A DNA stretch of 64,000 nucleotides. It comes from JAGQIB01 sp041393395 (GTDB taxonomy: Bacteria > ARS69). Below, piece after piece: positions 52,257 to 60,350 of this stretch. The notes beneath the pieces were generated by a model. It searched no databases, was not told the DNA's origin, and saw nothing but the letters and a program-made list of their open reading frames with translations. How positions within the stretch are numbered: position 1 is the first letter of the stretch; the number at the start of each line of letters is the position of its first letter. The stretch lies in the NCBI GenBank assembly GCA_041393395.1, contig JAWKKG010000002.1, positions 868,001 to 932,000 on the forward strand. The letters are read 5' to 3'. A program made the position numbers and the translations under genes.

Positions 52257-53243
52257 GTGCCGATGAATTCCGAAGGAAGGCTCGGACAGCCCGAGGGGTG
52301 CTTGATGCCGCAAGACGCAGAGCGGACGGGGGCGGACGACGTCGAGGAGACGTCGGGTGAACTCGTGTCGGACGAGCATTCGGTCGCGACGATCGAGAAG
52401 GATGATCCGGTCGCGAGCGAGATCCGGAAACGGATCCGCGCGCGCATCGACGCGGGGGAGATCCAGTTGCCGCGTCGGCCGGAGGTGGCGTCGCGGATCC
52501 TGGACTTCACGAAGAGCTCGGACGCTTCCGTTCGCGACGTGATCCGACACGTCCGTGCGGATCCCGCGCTCGCGGGAAAGCTGCTCGAGGTCGCGAACTC
52601 GGCGGCGTACGCGGGCTCGAACCACGTCTACAGTCTGCAGATGGCGATCGTGCGACTCGGGCTGAACCGGGTGAGCGAGATCGCGCTGTCGCTGTCCGGC
52701 GCCACGAAGAACTTCGCGCGCGAGAAGCGGAGCAACCTGCTCGCGCGCCAGTGGAAGTACCAGACCGCCACGGCCTTCGCGTGTGAGGAACTCGCTCGCC
52801 TCGTGCCGACCGAGCTCCCGGAGCACGGATTCCTGACCGGTCTGTTCCACGCGGTGGCGGCCCCCGCCATCGTCGACGTGATCGGCGAGCTCGAACGCGC
52901 GGGAGAGATCGCGCACCAGAGCGATTCCCGCATCCTCGGCCTGCTCGACCGCCTCACGAACGAGCTCACGCTGCGGATCGTGCGCGCCTGGAACGCGCCG
53001 ACCGCCGCGGTGGACGCGATCCGCTTCCAGGACGGCAAGCTCCGCGACCGCCGCGGCAAGCCGCTCGCGCACATCCTGGTGTGCGGGAAGGCGATCGCCA
53101 CCGAGCTCGGCATGGGCACGCGCCCGCAGCCGATCGTGTTCGAGACCGTCCGGGACTTCCACTTCCTCAAGCTGGACACGCTCGGGGTGGAGCCGGTGCG
53201 GGACGCCGTCCTCGACAAGATGATGCAGGTGGCCAAGGTCTGA
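52257..53243 (+). CDS. HDOD-domain signalling protein
   Basis: 328-residue cytoplasmic protein with one HDOD domain (residues ~65-275): QLPRRPEVASRILDFTKSSDA, VRDVIRHVRADPALAGKLLEVANSA, YSLQMAIVRLGLNRVSEIALSL. The HD-type metal site is degenerate, as in all HDOD proteins, so it probably has no phosphodiesterase activity and serves as a signalling scaffold for c-di-GMP or chemotaxis. GTG 52257 and ATG 52263 are both possible starts; a G-rich stretch precedes both. N-terminal ~55 residues are acidic and unstructured. Lies between the M23 peptidase and ABC-F genes on the same strand. Confidence 0.85.
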   Translation: MPMNSEGRLGQPEGCLMPQDAERTGADDVEETSGELVSDEHSVATIEKDDPVASEIRKRIRARIDAGEIQLPRRPEVASRILDFTKSSDASVRDVIRHVRADPALAGKLLEVANSAAYAGSNHVYSLQMAIVRLGLNRVSEIALSLSGATKNFAREKRSNLLARQWKYQTATAFACEELARLVPTELPEHGFLTGLFHAVAAPAIVDVIGELERAGEIAHQSDSRILGLLDRLTNELTLRIVRAWNAPTAAVDAIRFQDGKLRDRRGKPLAHILVCGKAIATELGMGTRPQPIVFETVRDFHFLKLDTLGVEPVRDAVLDKMMQVAKV

Positions 53244-53333
53244 ACCGGCGGCGGGTAGGTTCCTCCCGCCCCCTGCCCGACCGCCCGGCATCGTGTATCC
53301 TCCTCGGTCGCCATCCGCGACCGGAGGACCCGC

Positions 53334-55337
53334 GTGCTGATCTCCCTTTCCGACGTTTCGTTCGGCTACACCGCCGACCCGATCCTCTCCGGGGTCACCT
53401 TCCAGGTGAACCCCAAGGAGCGGCTCGGCGTCGTGGGTCCGAACGGCCACGGAAAGTCCACGCTGCTGCGCCTCCTGGCCGGCACGCTGAAGCCGGAATC
53501 CGGCGACCTCAGCGTGCGCCGCGGCGTGGAGGTCGGCTACCTGCGTCAATCGCAGGAGTTCCCGGAGAGCGTGACCGTCCACGATCTGCTGATGCAGACG
53601 TTTCCGGAGGTGCTCACCCTCGAGCACCAGCTCGACGTCGTGCAGAAGCGGATGGCCGATGGGGACACGTCCGACAAGACGCTCGCGGAGTACGGCGATC
53701 TCCAGCATCGCTTCGAGGAGCTGGACGGCTACGCGCTCGAGTCGCGCGCGGCCGCGCTCGCGCACGAGGTCGGTTTCTCGGACGAGGACCTCGGCCGCAT
53801 GGCGGGATCGCTGTCCGGCGGCGAGCGCGCCCGGTTCGAGCTCGCGCGGGTGCTGCTTCGCCAGCCCGAGGTGCTGCTGCTGGACGAGCCCACGAACCAT
53901 CTCGACCTCGTGCAGGTGGAGCGGCTCGAGCGCCGGCTCGCGGAGTACCCGAACGCATTCCTGATCGTGTCCCACGACCGCGCGTTCCTGCGCGCGACCT
54001 GCCAGGGAATCGTGGAGGTCGAGCGCAAGACGCTCGTGCGCTATCCCGGCGGCTGGGATTCCTACAAGGCGCAACGCGAGGCGCGTCTCCGCAAGGCGCT
54101 CGACGAGTACGTGCAGCAGCAGGAGAAGATCGAGAAGACCGAGGACTTCATCCGCCGCAACATCGCCGGCCAGAAGACGAAGCAGGCGCAGTCCCGCCGG
54201 CGCATGCTCGAGAAGCTCGAGCGCGTGGAGCGTCCGGAGGACGTGTGGGAGGCGGCCGGCCACCTCGGACTCGAGTTCGACTCGGGCGAGCATCCGGGCG
54301 GACGCGAGGCGATCCGCACCAAGGGCCTGGCGATCGGATTCGATCCCGCGGAGCCGCTCGTGAAGGAGTTCGATTGGGTCCTGCACCGCGGAGAACGCGT
54401 GGGCATCGCGGGCGCGAACGGCGCCGGCAAGACTACGTTGCTGCGCACGCTGCTCGGCCGCCACGCTCCGCTCGACGGCATCGCGGAGCTCGGCTACCAG
54501 GTCGTGCCCGGCTATCTCGATCAGAAGCTCGTGGCCGGACTCGACATGAAACGCTCGCTCGTGGAGGAAGTGCGCAGCGTTCGCCCCGACCTCACGATCG
54601 AGGGCGCCCGCGACGCGCTCGCGAGCTTCCGCTTCTTCGGCGACGACGTGTTCAAGGTCGTGAGCGCGCTGTCCGGCGGCGAGCGCTGCCGACTCGCACT
54701 GCTCAAGGTCTCGCTCAAGCCGCACAACATGCTCGTGCTCGACGAGCCCACGAACCACCTCGACATCCCCGCGTGCGAGGTGCTCGAGCGCGCGCTCGAG
54801 GCGTATCCGGGCACGCTGCTCGTGATCTCCCACGATCGGGACTTCCTGGACCGGGTGGTGGAACGCATCGTGTGGGTGGAGGGCGGGCAGGCGCGCGTGG
54901 TGGAGGGGAACTACTCCGAGGCGCGCAAGAAGATCCGCGGCGACGGAGGCGACGGACCGGTGGCGGTCGCGCCGAAGGTTGTGGACGAGAAGCCGGCGAC
55001 TCCCGTCGCGAGCCCGCCGCCCGTGCCGAAAGCGAGCAAGGTCCACGAGAGCCGACCCGACCCGGCGCCGAAGAGCGGGGACGCGAACCGCGAGCAATCC
55101 CGCCGCCGGCGGGCCGAGAAGCAGAAGGCCCGCAACCGCGTGGGCAAGCTCGAGTCCGAGATCGGGGAGTTCGAGGCGCGGCTCGAGGAGCTGACCGGCG
55201 AGCTCGCCCGCGACCCGGACGGCGACTGGGAGCGGCTCAACGCGCTCGCGAACGAGGAGCAGGAGCTGCGCGCTCGGCTCGAGCGTCGCTACGCGGAGTG
55301 GGAGCGGGTCTCGAGGGTCCTGGAAGAGGGCGACTGA
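53334..55337 (+). CDS. ABC-F family ATPase (Uup/YheS/EttA type)
   Basis: 667-residue soluble ABC-F protein acting on ribosomes or ribosome-associated factors. Two nucleotide-binding domains: GPNGHGKST and GANGAGKTT Walker A, LSGGERAR and LSGGERCR signatures, LLLDEPTNHLD and LVLDEPTNHLD Walker B. A charged linker (~240-310, with KIEKTEDFIRRNIAGQKTKQ) joins them, and the C-terminal ~110 residues are a Pro/Ala linker plus coiled coil (LESEIGEFEARLEELTGEL) as in Uup. No membrane segments. GTG 53334 has GGAGG seven bases upstream. Uup-like members are housekeeping; antibiotic-resistance ABC-F is less likely given the length of the interdomain linker. Confidence 0.93.
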   Translation: MLISLSDVSFGYTADPILSGVTFQVNPKERLGVVGPNGHGKSTLLRLLAGTLKPESGDLSVRRGVEVGYLRQSQEFPESVTVHDLLMQTFPEVLTLEHQLDVVQKRMADGDTSDKTLAEYGDLQHRFEELDGYALESRAAALAHEVGFSDEDLGRMAGSLSGGERARFELARVLLRQPEVLLLDEPTNHLDLVQVERLERRLAEYPNAFLIVSHDRAFLRATCQGIVEVERKTLVRYPGGWDSYKAQREARLRKALDEYVQQQEKIEKTEDFIRRNIAGQKTKQAQSRRRMLEKLERVERPEDVWEAAGHLGLEFDSGEHPGGREAIRTKGLAIGFDPAEPLVKEFDWVLHRGERVGIAGANGAGKTTLLRTLLGRHAPLDGIAELGYQVVPGYLDQKLVAGLDMKRSLVEEVRSVRPDLTIEGARDALASFRFFGDDVFKVVSALSGGERCRLALLKVSLKPHNMLVLDEPTNHLDIPACEVLERALEAYPGTLLVISHDRDFLDRVVERIVWVEGGQARVVEGNYSEARKKIRGDGGDGPVAVAPKVVDEKPATPVASPPPVPKASKVHESRPDPAPKSGDANREQSRRRRAEKQKARNRVGKLESEIGEFEARLEELTGELARDPDGDWERLNALANEEQELRARLERRYAEWERVSRVLEEGD

Positions 55338-55407
55338 GCGAGACTGCGATCCCGCGCCGAGCTCGCATGCTATGCTCGGGAGCCCCCGTTCGACGTCGGA
55401 GACTTCC

Positions 55408-57888
55408 GTGCCATTTCCGTCCATCGCCGCCCGTCTGGCCCCGTTCCGGGTCCTTTCGATCCTCGCGAGCTCGCTCTCGCCTGCCGGCGTGGGGCGGGCC
55501 GAGCCGGAGGCGGCGGCCGACTCCGCCGACGCCGCGCGCCTTGAGTTCCAGATGGTGGTGATCGAGTCGCTCTACACCGCCGGCGACTACGATGGCGCAC
55601 TGCGTGAGACCCGGGCCCGCCTGGACGAGTGGACCGAGAGCCGGGGTTCCGGCAGTGCCGAGTGGTGCGCCATGTACGGGAACCTCGGGCCGATCCTCAT
55701 GGCCAAGGGCGATCTCACGGAGGCGGAGGTCGCGAGCCGGGGCGCGCTGGACTGCACGCGGCGACTCTACGGGGAGGACAGTGACGACCTCGCCTCCGTG
55801 CTGAACAACTACGGATCCCTGCTCGGGCAGCTCTCCGACTTCGCGCGCGCGGAGCTCGCGCTCGAGGAGTCGCTGCGGCGACTGCGCGCCTCGCTCGGGG
55901 ACGATCACGTGTATGTCGCGATCACGCTGAACAATCTCGCGATCGTGCAGCAGGATCTCGGGGACGACGCGGCGGCCGAGCGGACGCTGCGCGAAGCGGT
56001 GGCGCGACTGGAGACGTCGATCGGCGCGGATCACCCCACGACCGCGACCGCCCGGAACAACCTCGGTCGCCTGCTCGCGGAACGGGGCGATTTCGAGGAG
56101 GCCGAGCCGTTGCTCCGCGAGTCACTCCGCGTGCGACGCGAGCGGCTCGGCGACGATCGACGCGACACGCGCATCAGTCAACGCGACCTCGGGCGCCTGC
56201 TCCGGCTCCGGGGCGACCCGCACGCGGCGTTCCGCGAGTTCCGCGCGGCGCTCGCCGGCTTTGTCGCGCTCGCGGACTCCGGAGTGACGGACACCCCGGA
56301 CATCGCGATGGCGCACCACGAGCTCGCGCGAGCGCTCATCGATCTCGATCGCACGGAGGATGCGCGCGCGGAGCTGGAGGCGGCGCTCGCGATGCGGGAG
56401 CGGCTCTTCGAGGAAGGGCATCCGACGCTCGCGTTGACGCGACGGGAGCTCGCGAGCGTGCACGTGACCTCCGGAGATCTGGCCGGCGCTCGCGAACTTC
56501 TCGCCCGGGCGGCGGAGTCGTTCGAGCTCGGCCGCGAGAACACGGGGGAGGGGCTCACGCGCGCGACGTTCCTGGACACGCCCTGGCTCCCGCTCGCCGC
56601 GGTGGAGGCCGAGCTCGATCACGACCCGGCGGCGTGGGCCGCGTTCGATCGCGCGCACGCGCGCGTCCTGCTCGAGCGGCTTGCTCCCGGGGCGACGGCG
56701 CCCAACCTGGAAGACGTGCGGGCCATGCTCGGACCGCACGAGGCGATCGTCGGCTGGCTCGACGTGGACTTCGATCACGAGTCGCGCGCCTGGGTTGTGG
56801 TCGTTCGCGCCGATGGACTCCGTTTCGCGCGCCTGTCCGTCGAGTCGCGCGAGCGGATCGTACGCTTTCGGGAGGCGCTCGCTTCGCCGGGACCGCTCGG
56901 TGCGCTCCGCGATGCCGCGCAAGCGATCGCCGCCGATCGTCTCGGGCCGGTGGCAGGCCTCCTGGAAGACGTGACCCACCTGATCGTCGTGCCCTCCGGC
57001 GCGATGCTCGGCGTTCCGGTCGGCGCGCTCCGCGACGAGAGCGGCGCGTGGCTCGCGGACCGATTCGAGATCTCGTACGCGGTGTCCGGCGGTGCGCACG
57101 CTCTCTCTCTCGCCGCTCCGCCACGACGTGAGGGCCCGGCGCTGCTGCTCGGCGATCCTCCTCTCGCCACCTCCTCGACGCCGCCCGCCGACACCCCGCT
57201 GCCCGCCGACGTCGTCCGCGGCGCTGCGCGCGGCAAGCCCGAGGCGATCGCCGCCCTGCCCCCGCTTCCCGGCGCTCGCGCCGAGATCGAGCGCATCGCG
57301 TCCCTGTGGCCCGGCAGTACGGTTCTCGTCGGCGACGCTGCGAGCGAGGACCGGCTCGTCTCCCTGGCGGCCGGCGACTCGCTCCGCGCGTACCGCGCGC
57401 TCCACTTTGCGGCGCACGCGCTCGTCGACGCCGACGATGCGGAGGCCTCGACGCTGGTGCTCGCCCAGACCGGGTTGCCGGCGCCGCTCGACGTTCTCTC
57501 GTCCGGCGCGCGCCTCACCGACGGCCTCGTCACCGCGGGCGAGATCGAGTCCGACTGGCGGCTCGACGCCGACCTCGTCACCCTGAGCGCGTGCGACTCC
57601 GCGCTCGGCCGGGAAGTCGTGGGCGAGGGATACGTCGGGTTCGCGCACGCGTTCCTCGGCGCGGGTTCGCGCGCCGTCCTCGCCACGCTCTGGAGCGTGC
57701 CGGACCGCGCGACGGGTGAGCTCATGGCGTCGTTCTACCGGAGGTGGCGGAACGACGGCGCGTCGCGCGTGGCGGCGCTGGCGTCGGCGCAGTCGGAGCT
57801 CCGCGCCACCGTCGACGCCTCGGGTCGCCGGCCGTTCGAGCATCCGTACTACTGGGCGTCGTTCGTCTTGATCGGCGATCCCCGCTAA
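55408..57888 (+). CDS. TPR-CHAT protein, caspase-like protease candidate
   Basis: 826-residue protein. TPR units occupy residues ~45-400 (for example AMYGNLGPILMAKGDLTEAEVASR, ALAEY-like pairs ALARALIDLDRTEDARAEL). The CHAT domain covers ~420-820: catalytic His in RALHFAAHALVD and Cys in DLVTLSACDSALG, with the FLGAGSRAVLATLWSVPD core. GTG 55408 has GGAGA five bases upstream and leads into a possible signal (FRVLSILASSLSPAG); a longer ATG 55372 start is possible. It is followed by an ECF sigma factor (nine-base gap) and a membrane anti-sigma factor. By analogy with TPR-CHAT protease Csx29, which triggers an ECF sigma in type III-E CRISPR, it may cut the anti-sigma; this is inference. Confidence 0.87.
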   Translation: MPFPSIAARLAPFRVLSILASSLSPAGVGRAEPEAAADSADAARLEFQMVVIESLYTAGDYDGALRETRARLDEWTESRGSGSAEWCAMYGNLGPILMAKGDLTEAEVASRGALDCTRRLYGEDSDDLASVLNNYGSLLGQLSDFARAELALEESLRRLRASLGDDHVYVAITLNNLAIVQQDLGDDAAAERTLREAVARLETSIGADHPTTATARNNLGRLLAERGDFEEAEPLLRESLRVRRERLGDDRRDTRISQRDLGRLLRLRGDPHAAFREFRAALAGFVALADSGVTDTPDIAMAHHELARALIDLDRTEDARAELEAALAMRERLFEEGHPTLALTRRELASVHVTSGDLAGARELLARAAESFELGRENTGEGLTRATFLDTPWLPLAAVEAELDHDPAAWAAFDRAHARVLLERLAPGATAPNLEDVRAMLGPHEAIVGWLDVDFDHESRAWVVVVRADGLRFARLSVESRERIVRFREALASPGPLGALRDAAQAIAADRLGPVAGLLEDVTHLIVVPSGAMLGVPVGALRDESGAWLADRFEISYAVSGGAHALSLAAPPRREGPALLLGDPPLATSSTPPADTPLPADVVRGAARGKPEAIAALPPLPGARAEIERIASLWPGSTVLVGDAASEDRLVSLAAGDSLRAYRALHFAAHALVDADDAEASTLVLAQTGLPAPLDVLSSGARLTDGLVTAGEIESDWRLDADLVTLSACDSALGREVVGEGYVGFAHAFLGAGSRAVLATLWSVPDRATGELMASFYRRWRNDGASRVAALASAQSELRATVDASGRRPFEHPYYWASFVLIGDPR

Positions 57889-57897
57889 ACTCGCGCC

Positions 57898-58524
57898 ATG
57901 ACGTCGACCCGCGATCCCCGCTTCGAATCCGTACCGCCGGCGCCGCCGTTGACCGAGGGAGACCGGGAGCTCCTCGAGGGATTCCTGCACGGGGATCGAC
58001 GCGCCACCGAACAGGTCCGCGACTGGATCCTCGCCGTGGTCCGTCACCGGGCGTGGCGCCTGGATCGCACGGACGATCTCGCCCAGGATGCGGCCGCCGA
58101 GCTGATCCGCGCGTTCCGGGCGGGGCGGTTCGAGGGCCGGTCGTCGCTGAAGACGTTCGTCCAGACGGTGACGAAGTACACGTGCCTGGACGCGGTCCGC
58201 CGGGCCCGGCGCGTCTCGTTCCTGCCGCTGGAAGAAACCGGGGAACCGGAGCCGCCCGGCGACGACGATCCCGGACGAGACCTGGATGCCCGCGAGACCG
58301 CGCGCCTGTGCTACGCGGTCCTCCGCCGGCTCCCGGAGCCGTGTCGTCGGCTGCTGGTCCGGGTGGCGGCGGAGGACCCGGCGTACGAGGATCTCGCGGC
58401 CGAGCTCGAGGTCGCGGTGGGGACGATCAAGTCGCGCGTGGCGCGCTGCCGGGATCGCGCGAACACGATCCGGCGCCGACTGCTTTGCGAGCCGCGCACG
58501 TGGCGGGGGGAGAGTCACCGATGA
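57898..58524 (+). CDS. ECF-subfamily sigma factor, partner of the CHAT protein
   Basis: 208-residue sigma factor. Region 2 at ~25-95 (WILAVVRHRAWRLDRTDDLAQDAAAELIRAFRAGRF, KTFVQTVTKYTCLDAVRRARR), region 4 at ~140-195 (LRRLPEPCRRLLVRVAAED, YEDLAAELEVAVGTIKSRVARCRDRANTIRRRL). The stop overlaps the anti-sigma start (ATGA). Nine bases separate it from the CHAT gene stop. This CHAT/ECF/anti-sigma order suggests one regulatory unit. A different ECF group from the one at 31450. Confidence 0.9.
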   Translation: MTSTRDPRFESVPPAPPLTEGDRELLEGFLHGDRRATEQVRDWILAVVRHRAWRLDRTDDLAQDAAAELIRAFRAGRFEGRSSLKTFVQTVTKYTCLDAVRRARRVSFLPLEETGEPEPPGDDDPGRDLDARETARLCYAVLRRLPEPCRRLLVRVAAEDPAYEDLAAELEVAVGTIKSRVARCRDRANTIRRRLLCEPRTWRGESHR

Positions 58525-59204
58525 TGGAATGGCTACGGGACGCCGCTCGCGAGCACGGCGAGGCACTGCTGGCCGAGCACCCCTCGGCGGAGGAGCTCGT
58601 GCGCTGGGTGGAGGCCCCCGGGGAGCTCACGGAATCGCGCGCGGCGGAGATCCGCGCGCACGTCGCGCTCTGCGCGGAATGCGAAGAAGACGTCGCGAGG
58701 GTGCGGGCCGTGGGGGCGCCGGATCCGGTCGGGCAGCCGGAGCCGGCGTCCGCGCGGGGCACGACGTCGCTCGGAACGTGGAGCCGGGTGCGCGACTGGT
58801 TGCGCGGTCCCGGACTCGTGCCGGCGTTCGCGATCGTGGCGGCGATCGCCTGGTTCGCGGCGCCGCGCGAGAGCGAGTCGCCGATCGTCCGCGAGATCGG
58901 ACGGGCCGTGGTGCTCCGCCCGGACGTCGAACGGGGCGCGGCCCCGACCGTGCTGCGCCGCGACGAGGGCCCGGCGACTCTCACGTTCGCGCTGCCGCCG
59001 ACATCGTCCGGCCCCGCGAAGTGTGCGGTGGAGATCCGACGCGCCGACGGCACGTTGATGGCCGCGACGTCCGACGTCGCGCCGTTCGACGAGTTCGGCA
59101 CGTACGTGATCTCGGTGGAGCCGACGGCGCTTCCCGCCGGGGACTACGTCCTCGTCGCGCGGGAGGGAGAGGACGTCTTCCGCTTCGCCTTCCGGGTGGA
59201 ATAG
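58521..59204 (+). CDS. Membrane anti-sigma factor with zinc-finger-like N-terminus
   Basis: 227-residue protein. The cytoplasmic N-terminus has HVALCAEC (H-x3-C-x2-C), the zinc-binding motif of anti-sigma factors such as RsrA/zf-HC2 proteins, near residues 52-60. One transmembrane helix follows (~93-113, GLVPAFAIVAAIAWFAAP), then a ~110-residue periplasmic domain with beta strands (KCAVEIRRADGTLMAATSD, ISVEPTALPAGDYVLVAREGED) resembling an Ig-like fold. It starts at ATG 58521 inside the sigma gene stop. The natural reading is that it holds the ECF factor at the membrane. The periplasmic domain could be the cleavage or signal site. Confidence 0.8.
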   Translation: MMEWLRDAAREHGEALLAEHPSAEELVRWVEAPGELTESRAAEIRAHVALCAECEEDVARVRAVGAPDPVGQPEPASARGTTSLGTWSRVRDWLRGPGLVPAFAIVAAIAWFAAPRESESPIVREIGRAVVLRPDVERGAAPTVLRRDEGPATLTFALPPTSSGPAKCAVEIRRADGTLMAATSDVAPFDEFGTYVISVEPTALPAGDYVLVAREGEDVFRFAFRVE

Positions 59205-59211
59205 CTCGCGC

Positions 59212-60213
59212 TCATTCCTTCGCAAGCGCGGGATGATCGCCGGAGTCGGGTTCGACGATCCCGTCTTCGTCCCCACCGACGTCCACCGCGATCGGCTCCC
59301 GCACCGCGGGCCGGCTCCGCGCGCGATCGGTGGTGATCAGCACCACGGAGAGCACGATCACGCCCGCCGCGATCAGCGACGTGCGCGAAAGTGTCTCGCC
59401 CGCGAGCGCCCAGCCGAGGATCACGGCGACCATCGGGTTCACGTAGGCGTACGTCGCGACCTTGGACGGGGTCGACACCTTGAGCAGCCACACGTACGCG
59501 TTGAACGCGATGACCGAGCCGAACACGATGAGGTAGAGGAGCGAGAGCGCCGAACGCATCGTGATCGCGCTCGGGTCGAGCCGCGACCAGTCGCCCGCGA
59601 GCGTCCCGACCACCGCGAGCGCGGCCGCGCCACCGAGCATCTCCATGCCGGTGGCCATCACCGCGTTCTCGGGAAGGTCCGCGCGTCGCGACCACACCGA
59701 GCCCGCGGCCCAGAAGCCGGAGGCCACCACGAGCGAGAGTCCGCCGAGCAGCAGGCGCGGATCGTGCCCGAGGTCGCCGCGCGGCTGCACGAGCACTGCC
59801 ACGCCGAGGAAACCGAGCGCCAGACCGAACAGCGCGCGCGGGCCCGGCCGGTTCGCGGGCTCCGCGATCCACGCGAACAGCACCATCCACAGCGACACGG
59901 AGGCGATCATCAGCGCCGTGATCCCGGAGGGCACCCACTGCTCCGCCCACGTCACGATGCCGTTGCCGCCAAGGAGCAGGAGCGCGCCCACGCGGAACGT
60001 GTGGTTCCACTGCCGCGCCGTGGGCCTCGGCGCCCCGCGCCAGCGGCACCAAGCGTAGAGCAACGCACCGGGGATCGCGAACCGCGCGGCCGCCATGAGG
60101 AACGGCGGCATCGACTCCACCCCGAACCGGATCGCGAGGTAGGTCGAGCTCCAGATCACGTAGATCGCGAGGAACGCGAAGGCGACGGCAAGTGGCGACG
60201 CGGAACGGCTCAA
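59212..60213 (-). CDS. EamA/DMT-family transporter
   Basis: 333-residue inner-membrane transporter with about ten helices in two EamA halves: residues ~5-140 (FLAIYVIWSSTYLAIRFGVESMPPFLMAAARF) and ~155-295 (GGLSLVVASGFWAAGSVWSRRA, FGSVIAFNAYVWLLKVS, VAVILGWALAGETLS). The family exports metabolites such as amino acids or purines; the substrate is not evident. TTG 60213 has GGAGGG four bases upstream and begins at the first helix, so the 34-residue upstream extension is discarded. Convergent with the anti-sigma gene, seven bases apart. Confidence 0.88.
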   Translation of the reverse strand: MSRSASPLAVAFAFLAIYVIWSSTYLAIRFGVESMPPFLMAAARFAIPGALLYAWCRWRGAPRPTARQWNHTFRVGALLLLGGNGIVTWAEQWVPSGITALMIASVSLWMVLFAWIAEPANRPGPRALFGLALGFLGVAVLVQPRGDLGHDPRLLLGGLSLVVASGFWAAGSVWSRRADLPENAVMATGMEMLGGAAALAVVGTLAGDWSRLDPSAITMRSALSLLYLIVFGSVIAFNAYVWLLKVSTPSKVATYAYVNPMVAVILGWALAGETLSRTSLIAAGVIVLSVVLITTDRARSRPAVREPIAVDVGGDEDGIVEPDSGDHPALAKE

Positions 60214-60297
60214 GCGCCCTCCCCGGCTCGGATGTGGCAAGATACGCGATCCGGGAAGGCGGGAGGGCGCGGTTTCGGCTGCGGCGGTGGGAAGTGC

Positions 60298-60330
60298 GCG
60301 GGCCCGAGCCTTCAACCGGCCCGGGCCCGC
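60298..60330. terminator. Terminator-like hairpin near the nucleotidase gene
   Basis: 13-base arms (60298-60310 and 60318-60330) pair with a single mismatch around TTCAACC. It begins 20 bases after the stop of the 60351-62489 gene. There is no clear T-run on the minus strand, so it is a hairpin terminator only by position. Confidence 0.5.
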
Positions 60331-60350
60331 AGGTGTCTCGTGCCGGTCCC

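Noticed and set aside
51942..55424. 1,160-codon minus-strand frame across the HDOD and ABC-F genes
   Set aside because: Opposite strand encodes intact ABC-F and HDOD motifs; the minus frame has only low-complexity residues.
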